From Latilactobacillus curvatus JCM 1096 = DSM 20019 (lineage in GTDB: Bacteria; Bacillota; Bacilli; Lactobacillales; Lactobacillaceae): 64,000 nucleotides of DNA. The stretch lies in NCBI RefSeq assembly GCF_004101845.1, contig NZ_CP026116.1:1240001-1304000 (forward strand). The letters are read 5' to 3'. Below the pieces are notes generated by a model. It did not search any database and was not told the origin of the DNA. It was given only the letters and a program-made list of their open reading frames with translations. Every line of letters begins with the position of its first letter. Positions within the stretch are counted from its first letter, which is position 1. Position numbers and translations under genes: made by a program. Positions 18,052 to 27,152 of the stretch are shown here, piece by piece.

Positions 18052-18648
18052 TTAAATTTCTTGACGCCCTTCAACCGCTTTTAACAACGTCATTTCATCT
18101 GCGTATTCAATATCGCTACCGACTGATAAACCGTGCGCCAAACGCGTCACTTTAATCCCAGCTGGTTTAATCAACCGCGAAATATACATTGCCGTTGCTT
18201 CCCCTTCAGGTGTTGCATTAGTAGCAATGATAACTTCTTTAGCCGGTGTTTTTTGCAATCGTTTAATCAAATTGGCGATGTTAATATCATCGGGCCCCTT
18301 GCCTTCAATCGGTGATAACACCCCATGCAAGACATGGTAGAGCCCATGATAATCATTCATCCGTTCCATCGACATGACATCTTTCGGTTGTTCAACCACT
18401 AAGATCATGTCTTGACTCCGCGTTGTATCGCGACAAATTTCGCACGGGTCTTCATCCGTAATGTTGCCACAGACACTACAATAATGCAGATCACGACGTG
18501 CCGAAATTAAGTTCTTGGCGAAATTCGTCACATCGTCTTCATTCATATCAATCGTGTAAAAAGCTAATCGGGTTGCGGTCTTGTTCCCAATCCCAGGTAA
18601 CTTCATGTAGCTTTCGATCAGCTTCGCAATTGGTTCTGGATATTGCAT
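18052..18648 (-). CDS. recR: Recombination protein RecR
   Basis: The 198-residue DNA-repair protein acts with RecF/RecO in loading RecA. Helix-hairpin-helix [14 protein letters not shown] is near residue 17, the zinc finger [16 protein letters not shown] near 57, and the Toprim domain ([14 protein letters not shown]) follows. It lies between ybaB and yaaL in the standard order. Confidence 0.96.
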   Translation of the reverse strand: MQYPEPIAKLIESYMKLPGIGNKTATRLAFYTIDMNEDDVTNFAKNLISARRDLHYCSVCGNITDEDPCEICRDTTRSQDMILVVEQPKDVMSMERMNDYHGLYHVLHGVLSPIEGKGPDDINIANLIKRLQKTPAKEVIIATNATPEGEATAMYISRLIKPAGIKVTRLAHGLSVGSDIEYADEMTLLKAVEGRQEI

Positions 18649-18672
18649 TAATGCACTTCCTTAATGTCTCAC

Positions 18673-18981
18673 TTAAAATGGGAGGCCTTTAGTAAATTTA
18701 CCCATTTGGGCTTGTGTTTGTTTATCGATTTCAGTCATCGCTTCGTTAGTTGCCATGATAATGAGGTCTTGTAACATATCAACATCATCTGGATCGATGG
18801 CCTCTGGTTTAATGGCAATGTCTTTCATCTTCTTGTCGCCAGTCATTGTGACCACGACTAAATCGTTGGCTGCTTTGCCGACAAATTCTGTATTGTTGAG
18901 GGCTTCTTGTGTTTGCCCCATTTCTTTTTGCATCTTTTGCATTTGTTTCATCATACCTTGCATATTACCCATTCCGCGCAT
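18673..18981 (-). CDS. YbaB/EbfC nucleoid-associated protein
   Basis: The 102-residue DNA-binding protein begins [20 protein letters not shown], the helical tweezer domain, followed by a beta sheet ([17 protein letters not shown]). Alternative ATG codons at 18987 and 18981 exist. The latter is favoured because AAAGGA then has 10-base spacing and the product matches the Bacillus homologue start. Confidence 0.92.
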   Translation of the reverse strand: MRGMGNMQGMMKQMQKMQKEMGQTQEALNNTEFVGKAANDLVVVTMTGDKKMKDIAIKPEAIDPDDVDMLQDLIIMATNEAMTEIDKQTQAQMGKFTKGLPF

Positions 18982-19009
18982 CTTCATTACTTCCTTTCAA
19001 ATTTAAACG

Positions 19010-20716
19010 TTAATCTTTTTTAACAACCACCGCATCGCCAAACAAAGCTTGTGCTTGTTCGACAACGGCCGGTTTTTGTTCTGGTTTCGGCGTTGCTTCT
19101 GCTTCGTCATCAGTTGTTACCTGTTGACTTGGTACTGCGTGATTCTGTAAATATTCCTGGCGAATTTCTGGCCAAACACCGTGGGGCACTAAAACCACCT
19201 TGAAGGGGTTGCCAGTCAAACGATTCAAGCCGTTTTCTAAAATGTTCAAAAGATCTTGATCATTGCTAGCTCGCTCGAATAAAATCGCGTAGTTAAACGC
19301 GACGACAACGCCACTTTGACTCGCTGCAACCGGTTCGGAAACCTTCATCACGGCGCGCTTGGTAACGTCCAACATATTCAACAGATCCGGCCAGACTTCT
19401 TTGAGATTCTCCAAATTGGTCCGCGTCGCATCTGCCAATACCGGATAAATCGCCTTACGGTTGACCTTTTTACTAATCTTCTTAGCAGGCTTGGCAGCTG
19501 GAGCACTCACTGGTCCCGCCGCTTCCAATTTTTGTAACGCCGCTTGTAATTGTGCAACTTGTTGACTCAACGCTGCGACTTGTTCATTATCAGCAGCTGG
19601 TGCGGCAACCATCGTAGTCGTTACTTGGGCTGTCTGGACTTGCGTCAAGCGGACCGTTGCGACTTCCAGATAGATTTCTGGATGGTTCGTGAAACGCAAT
19701 TGCTGTTGCGTTTCATTCAGGATATCAATCACCCCGTACAAACGGTCAGCCGGCATCGCTGCACTGAGCGCTTTGAAGTGTTCATCCAATAGATCCATTT
19801 CACTTGCGGCGACTAATTCGGGTGCTTGTTGATACAACAGTAAGTCGCGCACATATTCAATTAAGTCTTCCACAAAACGTTGGGCATCTTTACCTTCAGC
19901 CAAAATCTGTTGCAACAATTGCAACGCTTGTTTAGGCGCATTATCCTGAATTGTTTGGACATAATCCGCCAACAACGCTTCGGTTAAGCTGCCTGTCACA
20001 TCCAACGCATTATCCAACGTGACGTGATTGTCGCTAAAGGATAACACTTGATCGAGAATACTTAAAGCATCCCGCATCCCACCTTCAGCAGCTTTGGCAA
20101 TCACTTTCAGAGCTGCTGGATCATAGGTCATTTCCTTTTGATCTAAAATATAAGCCATTCGCTTAAATAAATCAGCGGCCGTGATCCGCTTAAAATTAAA
20201 GCGTTGCGTCCGCGAAATGATGGTTGCTGGCACCTTGTGAACTTCCGTTGTTGCGAGGATGAATACCACATTTGTTGGTGGTTCTTCCAACGTCTTCAAC
20301 AGTGCATTGAACGCACCAGTGGATAACATGTGGACTTCATCAATGATGTAAATTTTATAATCAGCTTGGGTCGGCGCATATTTGGCCTTATCCCGAATAT
20401 CACGAATCTCTTCGACCCCATTATTAGACGCCGCATCAATTTCAATCACATCATTGAGGGCGCCAGCCGTAATGGCCCGACATGTCTCACATTCATTACA
20501 TGGTTCGCCATCTTTTTGATAATGACAGTTAATTGCCTTGGCAAAAATCTTGGCAGCCGATGTTTTCCCTGTTCCACGTGGGCCTGTAAATAAATAAGCA
20601 TGACTTGTTTGGTGCGTCATAATGGCATTTTTCAATGTTTGGGTCATTGTTTCTTGCCCAATCACGTCATCGAAACGCTGCGGGCGCCAAACCCGGTATA
20701 AAGCTTGATAGCTCAT
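19010..20716 (-). CDS. dnaX: DNA polymerase III subunits gamma and tau
   Basis: The 568-residue clamp-loader ATPase has Walker A GPRGTGKTSAAK near residue 45, zinc Cys in CHYQKDGEPCNECETC, Walker B IIDEVHMLS near 126, and arginine-finger ISRTQRF. An Ala/Gln-rich tau-type linker (about 375-420) precedes a C-terminal domain that contacts the polymerase. I see no obvious frameshift signal for a short gamma form. The SRP RNA gene lies just upstream. Confidence 0.96.
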   Translation of the reverse strand: MSYQALYRVWRPQRFDDVIGQETMTQTLKNAIMTHQTSHAYLFTGPRGTGKTSAAKIFAKAINCHYQKDGEPCNECETCRAITAGALNDVIEIDAASNNGVEEIRDIRDKAKYAPTQADYKIYIIDEVHMLSTGAFNALLKTLEEPPTNVVFILATTEVHKVPATIISRTQRFNFKRITAADLFKRMAYILDQKEMTYDPAALKVIAKAAEGGMRDALSILDQVLSFSDNHVTLDNALDVTGSLTEALLADYVQTIQDNAPKQALQLLQQILAEGKDAQRFVEDLIEYVRDLLLYQQAPELVAASEMDLLDEHFKALSAAMPADRLYGVIDILNETQQQLRFTNHPEIYLEVATVRLTQVQTAQVTTTMVAAPAADNEQVAALSQQVAQLQAALQKLEAAGPVSAPAAKPAKKISKKVNRKAIYPVLADATRTNLENLKEVWPDLLNMLDVTKRAVMKVSEPVAASQSGVVVAFNYAILFERASNDQDLLNILENGLNRLTGNPFKVVLVPHGVWPEIRQEYLQNHAVPSQQVTTDDEAEATPKPEQKPAVVEQAQALFGDAVVVKKD

Positions 20717-20812
20717 TTAATGACCTCCACCTTTGCAATTTAAAGTCCGATTCATTTAAAACTACTTGTTCCATTTTAGCATATTTTACCGTCAATTTTG
20801 ATTGCGTTGCAT

Positions 20813-20855
20813 GAAAAAAGACCCAACCGACAAAATTAATTGTCCGTTGGGTCTG
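20813..20855 (-). terminator. Terminator of the SRP RNA gene
   Basis: On the minus strand AGACCCAACGGACA pairs with TGTCGGTTGGGTCT followed by T6. Confidence 0.88.
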
Positions 20856-20862
20856 GTTAATT

Positions 20863-20961
20863 TTCACAAAACTTAAGACACATGATAAAACAAACTTAGT
20901 GCTGCTTTCTTCCGAACCTGACACGATTCGTAGGCTCATCATTGTCTCAAGGCCTTTCGGC
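20863..20961 (-). ncRNA. ffs: Signal recognition particle RNA (small type)
   Basis: The minus strand carries the SRP domain IV signature GTGTCAGGTTCGGAAG followed by AAAGCAGCAC. Flanking arms CTTGAGACA-ATGATGA and TTATCATGTGTCTTAAG pair into the long rod. A -10-like TAGAAT lies at 20974-20969, and a terminator follows. Location between tadA and dnaX is the usual one. Ends are approximate. Confidence 0.93.
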
Positions 20962-20987
20962 AATTCCTATTCTACCTGATTCAAGCA

Positions 20988-21485
20988 TTAATTACCAGCC
21001 ATTTTCTTTTTTTTACGGCGATTTTCGCGAATCTTTCTAAAAAAAGTCTGCAATAAACTCGCACATTCAGCTTCTCGCACCCCGCCAACCACTTCAGCTT
21101 GGTGATTGAACCGTTTGTCAGTTAATAAATTCATCAACGTGCCGGTCACACCAGCCTTAGGATCACTCGCGCCAAAATAAACTTTGGGAATCCGGCTATT
21201 GATAATCGCGCCTGCACACATTGGGCATGGTTCTAACGTGACATAAATCGCGGTATCTTCCAGACGCCAACTCTTTTCAACCATACAGGCTTCTTGAATC
21301 GCGAGAATTTCAGCATGTAACGTCGCATCTTGCGCGTGTTCGCGAATGTTATGCCCCCGTCCAATAATTTGTCCGTCTTTAACAATCACGGCGCCAATCG
21401 GTACCTCGCCAATGATGCGTGCTTGGTTAGCTTCATCGATGGCGGCTTGCATCCATTGATCGATCTCTTGTTGTGTTTCACTCAC
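20988..21485 (-). CDS. tadA: tRNA-specific adenosine deaminase
   Basis: The 165-residue enzyme makes inosine 34 in tRNA-Arg(ACG). The zinc site is HAEILAIQEA (catalytic Glu) and PCPMCAGAI. The C-terminal basic tail (RKIRENRRKKKKM) fits tRNA binding. The start is a GTG with AGGGG 11 bases upstream. Confidence 0.94.
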   Translation of the reverse strand: MSETQQEIDQWMQAAIDEANQARIIGEVPIGAVIVKDGQIIGRGHNIREHAQDATLHAEILAIQEACMVEKSWRLEDTAIYVTLEPCPMCAGAIINSRIPKVYFGASDPKAGVTGTLMNLLTDKRFNHQAEVVGGVREAECASLLQTFFRKIRENRRKKKKMAGN

Positions 21486-21543
21486 GCGTTAGTCGCCCCT
21501 TTATTTTACTTCTCAACTATTAAAACACAGTCGCGCTAGTCGA

Positions 21544-21590
21544 GCAATTAAAAATGGTGCCGACGGATTGTCGATACCATTTTTAATTGC
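21544..21590. terminator. Long perfect inverted repeat, probable terminator
   Basis: GCAATTAAAAATGGT (21544-21558) is exactly complementary to ACCATTTTTAATTGC (21576-21590). It is between the 21701 gene's hairpin element and tadA. A-rich/T-rich arms would act as a weak terminator either way. Confidence 0.6.
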
Positions 21591-21591
21591 T

Positions 21592-21703
21592 CCATAAGCC
21601 ATCCTCTTCCGTTTAACTGCAAAATGAGCATTATGGCAAGGACTGCCATAATGCTCATTTCACTGTTAATGCTCAAAGCCTGACCAACTCGAGTCGCACT
21701 CTA
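21592..21703 (-). repeat. Intergenic hairpin element (copy 6), right end altered
   Basis: On the minus strand it starts TAGAGTGCG, using the stop codon of the upstream gene, then ACTCGAGTTGG and GGCTTTGAGCATTAACAGTG. The inner stem is a different type: TGAGCATTATGGCA / TGCCATAATGCTCA. The right side GCAGTTAAACGGAAG is present, but the AAGCACGTTT end is missing. Confidence 0.78.
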
Positions 21704-22045
21704 TAGTTTTTCTTTCACCTTTGTTGCGTAAGCCATTAGTGTTTGGCGCAAATCATCCATCATATCTGGTAGATTGTCTGCGTGTTCTCCGAGCTTATCT
21801 TTTAATTGGGTTAACCTGTCTGCCGCAGTCAACAAGTTATTCACATCCGCATCGGAGAGTTGATCGACCAACTCTAACGCCTTTTGATTACCATGTAATT
21901 TGTCTTTTACAAAACTTTTAACTGCTAATCGTTTGCGATAGCGCGATACTTTATCGATTACTGCCTTAGAACCGACAAAAGCGGTCGTTGCGCCAACTGC
22001 TGCAGTCACCCCTACGCCGATTAAAATTTTATATCTGGTTTTCAT
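21701..22045 (-). CDS. Small membrane-anchored protein of unknown function
   Basis: The 114-residue protein has one N-terminal hydrophobic helix (ILIGVGVTAAVGATTAFVGS) and a charged helical remainder rich in Lys/Asp/Leu, likely coiled coil facing the cytoplasm. This resembles YtxH/DUF-type stress proteins, but the match is not firm. A good ribosome binding site (AAGGAGGTTG) precedes the ATG. A hairpin element begins at its stop. Confidence 0.65.
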   Translation of the reverse strand: MKTRYKILIGVGVTAAVGATTAFVGSKAVIDKVSRYRKRLAVKSFVKDKLHGNQKALELVDQLSDADVNNLLTAADRLTQLKDKLGEHADNLPDMMDDLRQTLMAYATKVKEKL

Positions 22046-22118
22046 CGTATCAACCTCCTTGTACTTTAATCATAGTTTAGCACAATTCGCCTGAATTTAC
22101 CGCTTTCAACCCCGGTCC

Positions 22119-22724
22119 TTACTTTAATTTAATACTTTGGAGAATGTAATACCCCTTATCCTTGTGAATAATTTGCACGTTGCCAAAAATGCTCATCATC
22201 GTTTTCTTCGCTGATGGGGCACCTTGTTTCTTTTGGATCACAACGTTCAATTCACCATCTGGTAATAAGTGATCATAGGCACCAGTCAAAATATTTTGCA
22301 CCACATCTTTTCCCGCTCTGATTGGTGGGTTGGTGAAGATGGCGGCGTATTGATCCGTTACGTTTTGATATTCAGCTGATTCGAATACAGTAACGTTGGT
22401 AATCTGATTCAATTCACTGTTCTTACGTGCCAAATCCAATGCCCGTTCATTCACATCGACCATGTCGATTCGGCGCTCTGGTGCGAGCTTAGCAATCGTC
22501 ATCCCGATTGGCCCGTATCCACACCCCATATCAAGCACTGGACCAGCTGGCGCTTCACTCAGATCGACCGCTGCTAGCAATGCCCGTGAACCGTAATCAA
22601 CAGTGCTTTTAGAGAATACCCCGTTATCCGTTATAAATTTAAAATTAAAGCCGCGTAATTCAAACGTCCATTGCCGCTCAGCGTGTTCAACGTCTGGATT
22701 TTTAGAATAGTAATACTCTGTCAT
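22119..22724 (-). CDS. Class I SAM-dependent methyltransferase (RsmC-like, YbxB)
   Basis: The 201-residue protein has the SAM-binding motif VLDMGCGYGPIGMTIA near residue 62, acidic DMVDVNERAL, and the N6/N2-purine motif TNPPIRAGK near 131. These suggest a guanine N2 RNA methyltransferase as in RsmC; the site is an inference. GAGGAAAAAAG precedes the ATG. It is 19 bases after mprF. Confidence 0.85.
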   Translation of the reverse strand: MTEYYYSKNPDVEHAERQWTFELRGFNFKFITDNGVFSKSTVDYGSRALLAAVDLSEAPAGPVLDMGCGYGPIGMTIAKLAPERRIDMVDVNERALDLARKNSELNQITNVTVFESAEYQNVTDQYAAIFTNPPIRAGKDVVQNILTGAYDHLLPDGELNVVIQKKQGAPSAKKTMMSIFGNVQIIHKDKGYYILQSIKLK

Positions 22725-22743
22725 CTTTTTTCCTCATTTGTCG

Positions 22744-25356
22744 TTAGTTATCTGAAAATTTCCCAATTTGAACTGACTTCATCAAACGACCTAGCAAGCC
22801 ACCAGGATGCGGTTGATCCGCAACCCGTTGATTAACGACCATTAAAACTTGAACCATCGTGAAAATTAATGAGGTCCGTTTTTGATAAGCGATATATTTC
22901 GAACGCCATTCCGTCGTATATTTCTTCTTATAGGTCCGTAATCCCTGGAATCCGTAGAAGTGATAGCCGTATTCATAGATCAGATGAGCGATTCGTTCTT
23001 CAATAAAGCTAAACTCGGAAGTCCCTACATTTGCAAGAGGCGCCATGCCGAGGTTGAAGTACGTGTAGCCATCCGTTCGATTTTGTTCAAAGAGGTTAAT
23101 AAAGATCTCATCCATTATACCAGATGGCGCGTCTTGTCTGTGACGCATTAGATCAATACTTGCGACTTCTTTGGTTCCTGTTGGCATTTCGTTAGCGAAA
23201 GCAATTAATTGGTGATCGGCATTATAGACAACTGCAATTGGGGCTTTTTGGAGGTATGCTTCATCGAAAAAGCCTAACGAGAAGCCTTTTTCAACGCGAC
23301 TACCCAACCAATCATCAGAAACCGCTTTGAGTTCTGCCATTAATTCGGCACTAAATGGTGGGTTTAAAATTTCAAATTGATAGCCTTCACGTTCAAACTT
23401 ATTCATTAAGGCGCGTTCAGCCCGCCGTTTCTTACCAGTCATCGTGAAGTCCGCCAAACGGACGTAGCCTTCTTCACCAAACTTGATAAAGTCAAACCCG
23501 ATTTCATGCAGTTGCATCGTTAATTCACTTGAAATTTCGTAGAACGCTAAATGACAATCAATCAAATCAGCGTCGTGCATCATCTGTTCAATTGCCGGTA
23601 AAATTTTAGCCGGATTTCCGACTGGTTCACCCATTACAATTAAGCGATCCGCTTTTTTACGATAAAGCAAGAATACCTGATCTTCTCCTTCTTCCTGATA
23701 GAAATAAACTGATTTATCCCGTAAGTATGCCAAATGACTGACCTCATTGCCGCCGTAAGTGTTAATCACGTTAGCAATTCGTGCTTCATCATATGGCGCT
23801 GCTATTGAACGGCCCCCTCGACTGAGATAACGGTAGACGAGATATAAGGTCCCTGCGGCAACCAACATCCCGATAAAACCAGCCAACCAGACTCTTTCGG
23901 ATGGAAATAAAAGCGCTGTTGGTACGGGTTTTCGATGCCGTAAGTGTGGCGAATTGGCAATCCCAACAAAGCCGTATAACAAGAAGGCGCCCACGAAAAG
24001 TACACCATCCACAATCCGATCATTCCATGAAAATTCGATCCGTTCACGGTATAATTCGCGTTTCAATAAGAAACTAGCTACGAGCACAAAAGTTAAAAAG
24101 ACAGCGAGTTTGATTGAGAAATCCCGCCATAGTGTATTGGTAATCGCAATCACCAATAGCACCATCAACGGCCAGAAAACTTTTTGAACGCGGTTGGCAA
24201 CGCCGCGGGCTAAGGCCAACATGACAAACGCTACAATGATGTTTGTCACACGATCTAAGAAGAAGAACGTGTATGGGTAGAGCTGTCCAATCACTGTGTT
24301 GGTAATCGCAAAGTTCGGGACAGTTGCTACTAATAATAGAATGATGCTTGAAATATAAAGGAAGAAAACAATGAAGTGATGAGCGATTTTTTGCATCACC
24401 TGCCGAGGTAAGCCCTGTAAATAATGATTTAACCGGCTGCCTGCATCGTGAGTAAATAAACCAACGCCGACTAAAAACGGCACGATGTAATAAAAGACTC
24501 GGTAAAATGACAACCAGACAACGGCGTCCGCATTTTGAACGCCGACTGCACTCAGACCAAAGATCATGAACAAATCAAACGTTCCTAAGCCCCCTGGTAC
24601 CATCGAAATAACACCAATGATGTTGGCAATCATGAAAAGTGGTAAGACTTGTAATAAGTCACCCTTAATCTCTAAGAAATAACCAATCGTTAAGAAAAAG
24701 CCGCCCGCAAAACCCCATTCTAAGAAAGACCCTAATGTTAGGCGTAAAACGCGTTGCATCGAAAGATCTTTGAAAAAGGCCGCATTTTTAAAGCGCGTAC
24801 TAATCATCAGACCAGGGAAATACAACGAACCGCCCACTAGCCATAACCAGTAGTTGGCATACATCCCACCAATACCAAAGCCAAAGATCAAAACGACACT
24901 AATCAGACACCAGATTGACAGGCCGGCTAATAAGAACAGCGCAATTTTTGAAATCGCAATTAAGATTTCTTTTTGTGACGCTTTTTTACCATAGAAATTG
25001 GCCCGTAAACTCGCACCTAAGAAGCCCCCGAATCCGGCAATGTTCGTAAACGTATTGACGATCCAACCAGATTTGACTTTATACCAGAATGAATAGTCCT
25101 CCGGCAGCAACTCCGCAATCACGAAATCATAATTGAGCATTGGCAAGACCGCCACAAACCCAATCACCAGCATCGCTAGCAAGGTCCACGGACTTTGTGT
25201 CGTTAAACTCGCTTTCAATTGTTCCCCGTTCAAGTCCCGGAAAATCCGGCCGACTTCTAGGATAACAAAGACCATCACCGAAAGGATGAAGATGCCTTTT
25301 AACAACGTTAGGTGTCGCTGAATTCCTTCATATATGTGTTTGCCCCATTTTCGCAT
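22744..25356 (-). CDS. mprF: Phosphatidylglycerol lysyltransferase/flippase MprF
   Basis: The 870-residue protein has an N-terminal membrane flippase domain (about residues 15-330; MVPGGLGTFDLFMIFGL), further helices to ~520, and a cytosolic GNAT-like synthase domain (DUF2156) from about 540. That domain has the conserved LGMAPLANVG and YKKKYTTEWRSKYIAY. The enzyme transfers Lys from Lys-tRNA to phosphatidylglycerol and flips the product, reducing sensitivity to cationic peptides. A TATAAT on the minus strand (25394-25389 region) and AAGGAGCGGTTGAT lie upstream. Confidence 0.94.
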   Translation of the reverse strand: MRKWGKHIYEGIQRHLTLLKGIFILSVMVFVILEVGRIFRDLNGEQLKASLTTQSPWTLLAMLVIGFVAVLPMLNYDFVIAELLPEDYSFWYKVKSGWIVNTFTNIAGFGGFLGASLRANFYGKKASQKEILIAISKIALFLLAGLSIWCLISVVLIFGFGIGGMYANYWLWLVGGSLYFPGLMISTRFKNAAFFKDLSMQRVLRLTLGSFLEWGFAGGFFLTIGYFLEIKGDLLQVLPLFMIANIIGVISMVPGGLGTFDLFMIFGLSAVGVQNADAVVWLSFYRVFYYIVPFLVGVGLFTHDAGSRLNHYLQGLPRQVMQKIAHHFIVFFLYISSIILLLVATVPNFAITNTVIGQLYPYTFFFLDRVTNIIVAFVMLALARGVANRVQKVFWPLMVLLVIAITNTLWRDFSIKLAVFLTFVLVASFLLKRELYRERIEFSWNDRIVDGVLFVGAFLLYGFVGIANSPHLRHRKPVPTALLFPSERVWLAGFIGMLVAAGTLYLVYRYLSRGGRSIAAPYDEARIANVINTYGGNEVSHLAYLRDKSVYFYQEEGEDQVFLLYRKKADRLIVMGEPVGNPAKILPAIEQMMHDADLIDCHLAFYEISSELTMQLHEIGFDFIKFGEEGYVRLADFTMTGKKRRAERALMNKFEREGYQFEILNPPFSAELMAELKAVSDDWLGSRVEKGFSLGFFDEAYLQKAPIAVVYNADHQLIAFANEMPTGTKEVASIDLMRHRQDAPSGIMDEIFINLFEQNRTDGYTYFNLGMAPLANVGTSEFSFIEERIAHLIYEYGYHFYGFQGLRTYKKKYTTEWRSKYIAYQKRTSLIFTMVQVLMVVNQRVADQPHPGGLLGRLMKSVQIGKFSDN

Positions 25357-25446
25357 ATCAACCGCTCCTTAACTTAATTAATTTAATTATAAGCTATCCC
25401 AAGGCAAAACACAGTAAAATGACAATTATGTTAGATGGCTGTTAGA

Positions 25447-25533
25447 TTATGATTTTCGCTTATTACTTACCCGGAGCACAATCCGATTCCCGTTCACCCG
25501 ACAATCAATATCCTCTGATTGCCTTTTTAATTC
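25447..25533 (-). pseudogene. Possible remnant reading frame upstream of mprF
   Basis: Within an otherwise gene-free 310-base stretch, the minus strand has a 28-codon open frame ending TAA (NGNRIVLRVSNKRKS C-terminus) with no start codon. The residue pattern looks protein-like, but no family is recognised and it may be chance. Confidence 0.2.
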
Positions 25534-25630
25534 TCAACAGCAATGGCTGTCGCTTAAGATATGGAATCCATATTTAGCATCGTGTTATTTTGTGCAACTC
25601 GCCATTTATGTTTTACAAAAAAATATGTAA

Positions 25631-25662
25631 AAAAAGAACCCCACATTAGTGGGGTTCTTTTA
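25631..25662. terminator. Bidirectional terminator
   Basis: AAAAAGAACCCCAC and GTGGGGTTCTTTT pair across ATTA, lying between rplL's hairpin elements and the mprF upstream region. Confidence 0.85.
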
Positions 25663-25666
25663 GAAA

Positions 25667-25768
25667 TAAAACGTGCTTTCATTAACTGCTTTCTGCGCTT
25701 TGCTACATTAGTCAAATCACCGGCTGATTAGGCAAATGCTCAAAAACAACCCGTTAATGACGCACTTT
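25667..25768 (-). repeat. Intergenic hairpin element (copy 7)
   Basis: On the minus strand AAAGTGCGT-CATTAAC-GGGTTG...TGAGCATTTGCC, inner stem CTAATCAGCCGGTGATTTGACTAATG-type, then GCAAAGCGCAGAAAGCA-GTTAATG-AAAGCACGTTTT. CATTAAC/GTTAATG pair. It lies in tandem with copy 8. Confidence 0.82.
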
Positions 25769-25772
25769 ATTT

Positions 25773-25896
25773 TGAAACGTGCCATTGGCGCTAGATTTCT
25801 GCGCTTAACTACAAATCGGGCATCATGGCTTAGATCGCCGCGATGCCCGATTTTAGGTTAGTGCTCAAAATCTAAACAAGCGCCAAGGGCGCTCTA
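25773..25896 (-). repeat. Intergenic hairpin element (copy 8)
   Basis: On the minus strand TAGAGCGCCC-TTGGCGC-TTGTTTAGATTTTGAGCACTAAC; inner stem AAATCGGGCATC / GATGCCCGATTT; GTTAAGCGCAGAAATCTA-GCGCCAA-TGGCACGTTTC. TTGGCGC/GCGCCAA and AGATTT/AAATCT pair, so both arm blocks co-vary. It starts 7 bases after the rplL stop. Confidence 0.85.
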
Positions 25897-25902
25897 TTTA
25901 AA

Positions 25903-26271
25903 TTATTTCAAGTTAACGACAGCGCCAACTTCTTCTAATTTAGCTTTCATTTCTTCTGCTTCGTCTTTAGCAACGTCTTCTTTAAGAGCTGAAGGAGCGT
26001 TATCAACTAAGCCCTTAGCATCTTTCAAGCCTAAGCCTGTGATTTCACGAACGGCTTTGATAACTTTAACCTTTTCTTGGCCGATTTCTGATAATTCAAC
26101 AGTAAAGCTGTCTTTTTCAGCTGCTGCGTCTGCGCCAGCTGCACCTGCTGCTGCTACTGGAGCTGCTGCAGAAACACCGAATTCTTCTTCGATTGCTTTA
26201 ACTAAGTCGTTTAATTCTAAGATTGATGATTCTTTTAATTGATCAACAATTGCATTTACGTCTAATGCCAT
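25903..26271 (-). CDS. rplL: 50S ribosomal protein L7/L12
   Basis: The 122-residue stalk protein has the N-terminal dimerisation helices ([23 protein letters not shown]), an Ala-rich hinge ([18 protein letters not shown]) and the factor-binding domain with [23 protein letters not shown] at 26271 follows GGAGG by 8 bases. It is the second gene of rplJ-rplL. Confidence 0.97.
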   Translation of the reverse strand: MALDVNAIVDQLKESSILELNDLVKAIEEEFGVSAAAPVAAAGAAGADAAAEKDSFTVELSEIGQEKVKVIKAVREITGLGLKDAKGLVDNAPSALKEDVAKDEAEEMKAKLEEVGAVVNLK

Positions 26272-26334
26272 TTTTGTTTCCTCCATTTTGTGGGTAATAT
26301 TTTTTGATAACACTTTTAACTACACAATTTTAAA

Positions 26335-26838
26335 TTATGCAGCTGGTTCGTCTTTGCTGTCGGCAACTGCTTTAACAGCATATGCGACATTGCGGACTGG
26401 TGCTTGTAATACAGAAAGTAACATTGATAATAAACCGTCGCGACTTGGTAATGTAGCCAAGGCATTGATTTCATCAAGTGTTGCCACTTTACCTTCGATC
26501 ATACCACCTTTGATTTCAAGTGCATCAGCACTCTTAGCAAAGTTAGCGATGATCTTAGCTGGTGCAACAACATCTTCGTTAGAAAATGCAACTGCTGTAG
26601 GGCCTGTGAATGTATCATCCAAACCTTCGTAACCAGCTTTGTCTGCTGCACGACGCAAGTAAGTGTTTTTAACAACTTCCATTTGTACGCCAGCTTCACG
26701 TAATTGTTTACGTAATTCAGTTACTTGTTCTACTGTTAAGCCACGGTAATCCATAACGACGATAGAAACAGCACTATTGAATTTTTCAACAACTGTGTCA
26801 ACAATTTGTGCTTTTTTTGCAATGATTGTTTCGCTCAA
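26335..26838 (-). CDS. rplJ: 50S ribosomal protein L10
   Basis: The 167-residue stalk base protein begins [22 protein letters not shown] at 26838 is chosen: GGAGGTG lies 6 bases upstream, and the product then matches the family start. The upstream ATG codons lie within or before that site. Expression with rplL is controlled by the L10 leader. Confidence 0.94.
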   Translation of the reverse strand: MSETIIAKKAQIVDTVVEKFNSAVSIVVMDYRGLTVEQVTELRKQLREAGVQMEVVKNTYLRRAADKAGYEGLDDTFTGPTAVAFSNEDVVAPAKIIANFAKSADALEIKGGMIEGKVATLDEINALATLPSRDGLLSMLLSVLQAPVRNVAYAVKAVADSKDEPAA

Positions 26839-26894
26839 TTGATTCACCTCCATTAGATTTGTAAAACTTGTGGTCAAGAGTTCCTTATAAAAAT

Positions 26895-27011
26895 AAAAAA
26901 CTCCATGTCCACCAAGACATAGAGAGGGATTTCAACGTATCTTCCTCGGCAGGATATTAAGCCTATTGGCACCTGAGTCTTCGGTAGCATAAATAACCAA
27001 CTACAAATATA
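26895..27011 (-). promoter_or_regulatory. L10 leader (ribosomal protein autoregulation) with attenuator
   Basis: On the minus strand, after an extended -10 TGCTATATT (27014-27006), the transcript contains ACCGAAGAC...GGTGCC and AATATCCTGCCGAGG, the conserved L10-leader core. The hairpin CTCTATGTC / GACATGGAG with T6 (26895-26924) is the terminator. L10(L12)4 binding to such leaders represses rplJL. Confidence 0.88.
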
Positions 27012-27152
27012 GCATGGATTCCATAAAGCGTCAATCATTATCGGCACTTAATTTTAGTTATCCTAGCATTACGTTTTACTTATTTTATTTTTCTGAAAAA
27101 ACGGTTTAAAATTGAGACTATCAAGAAAATTAATCGTAAGAGGTGCAGTTTT

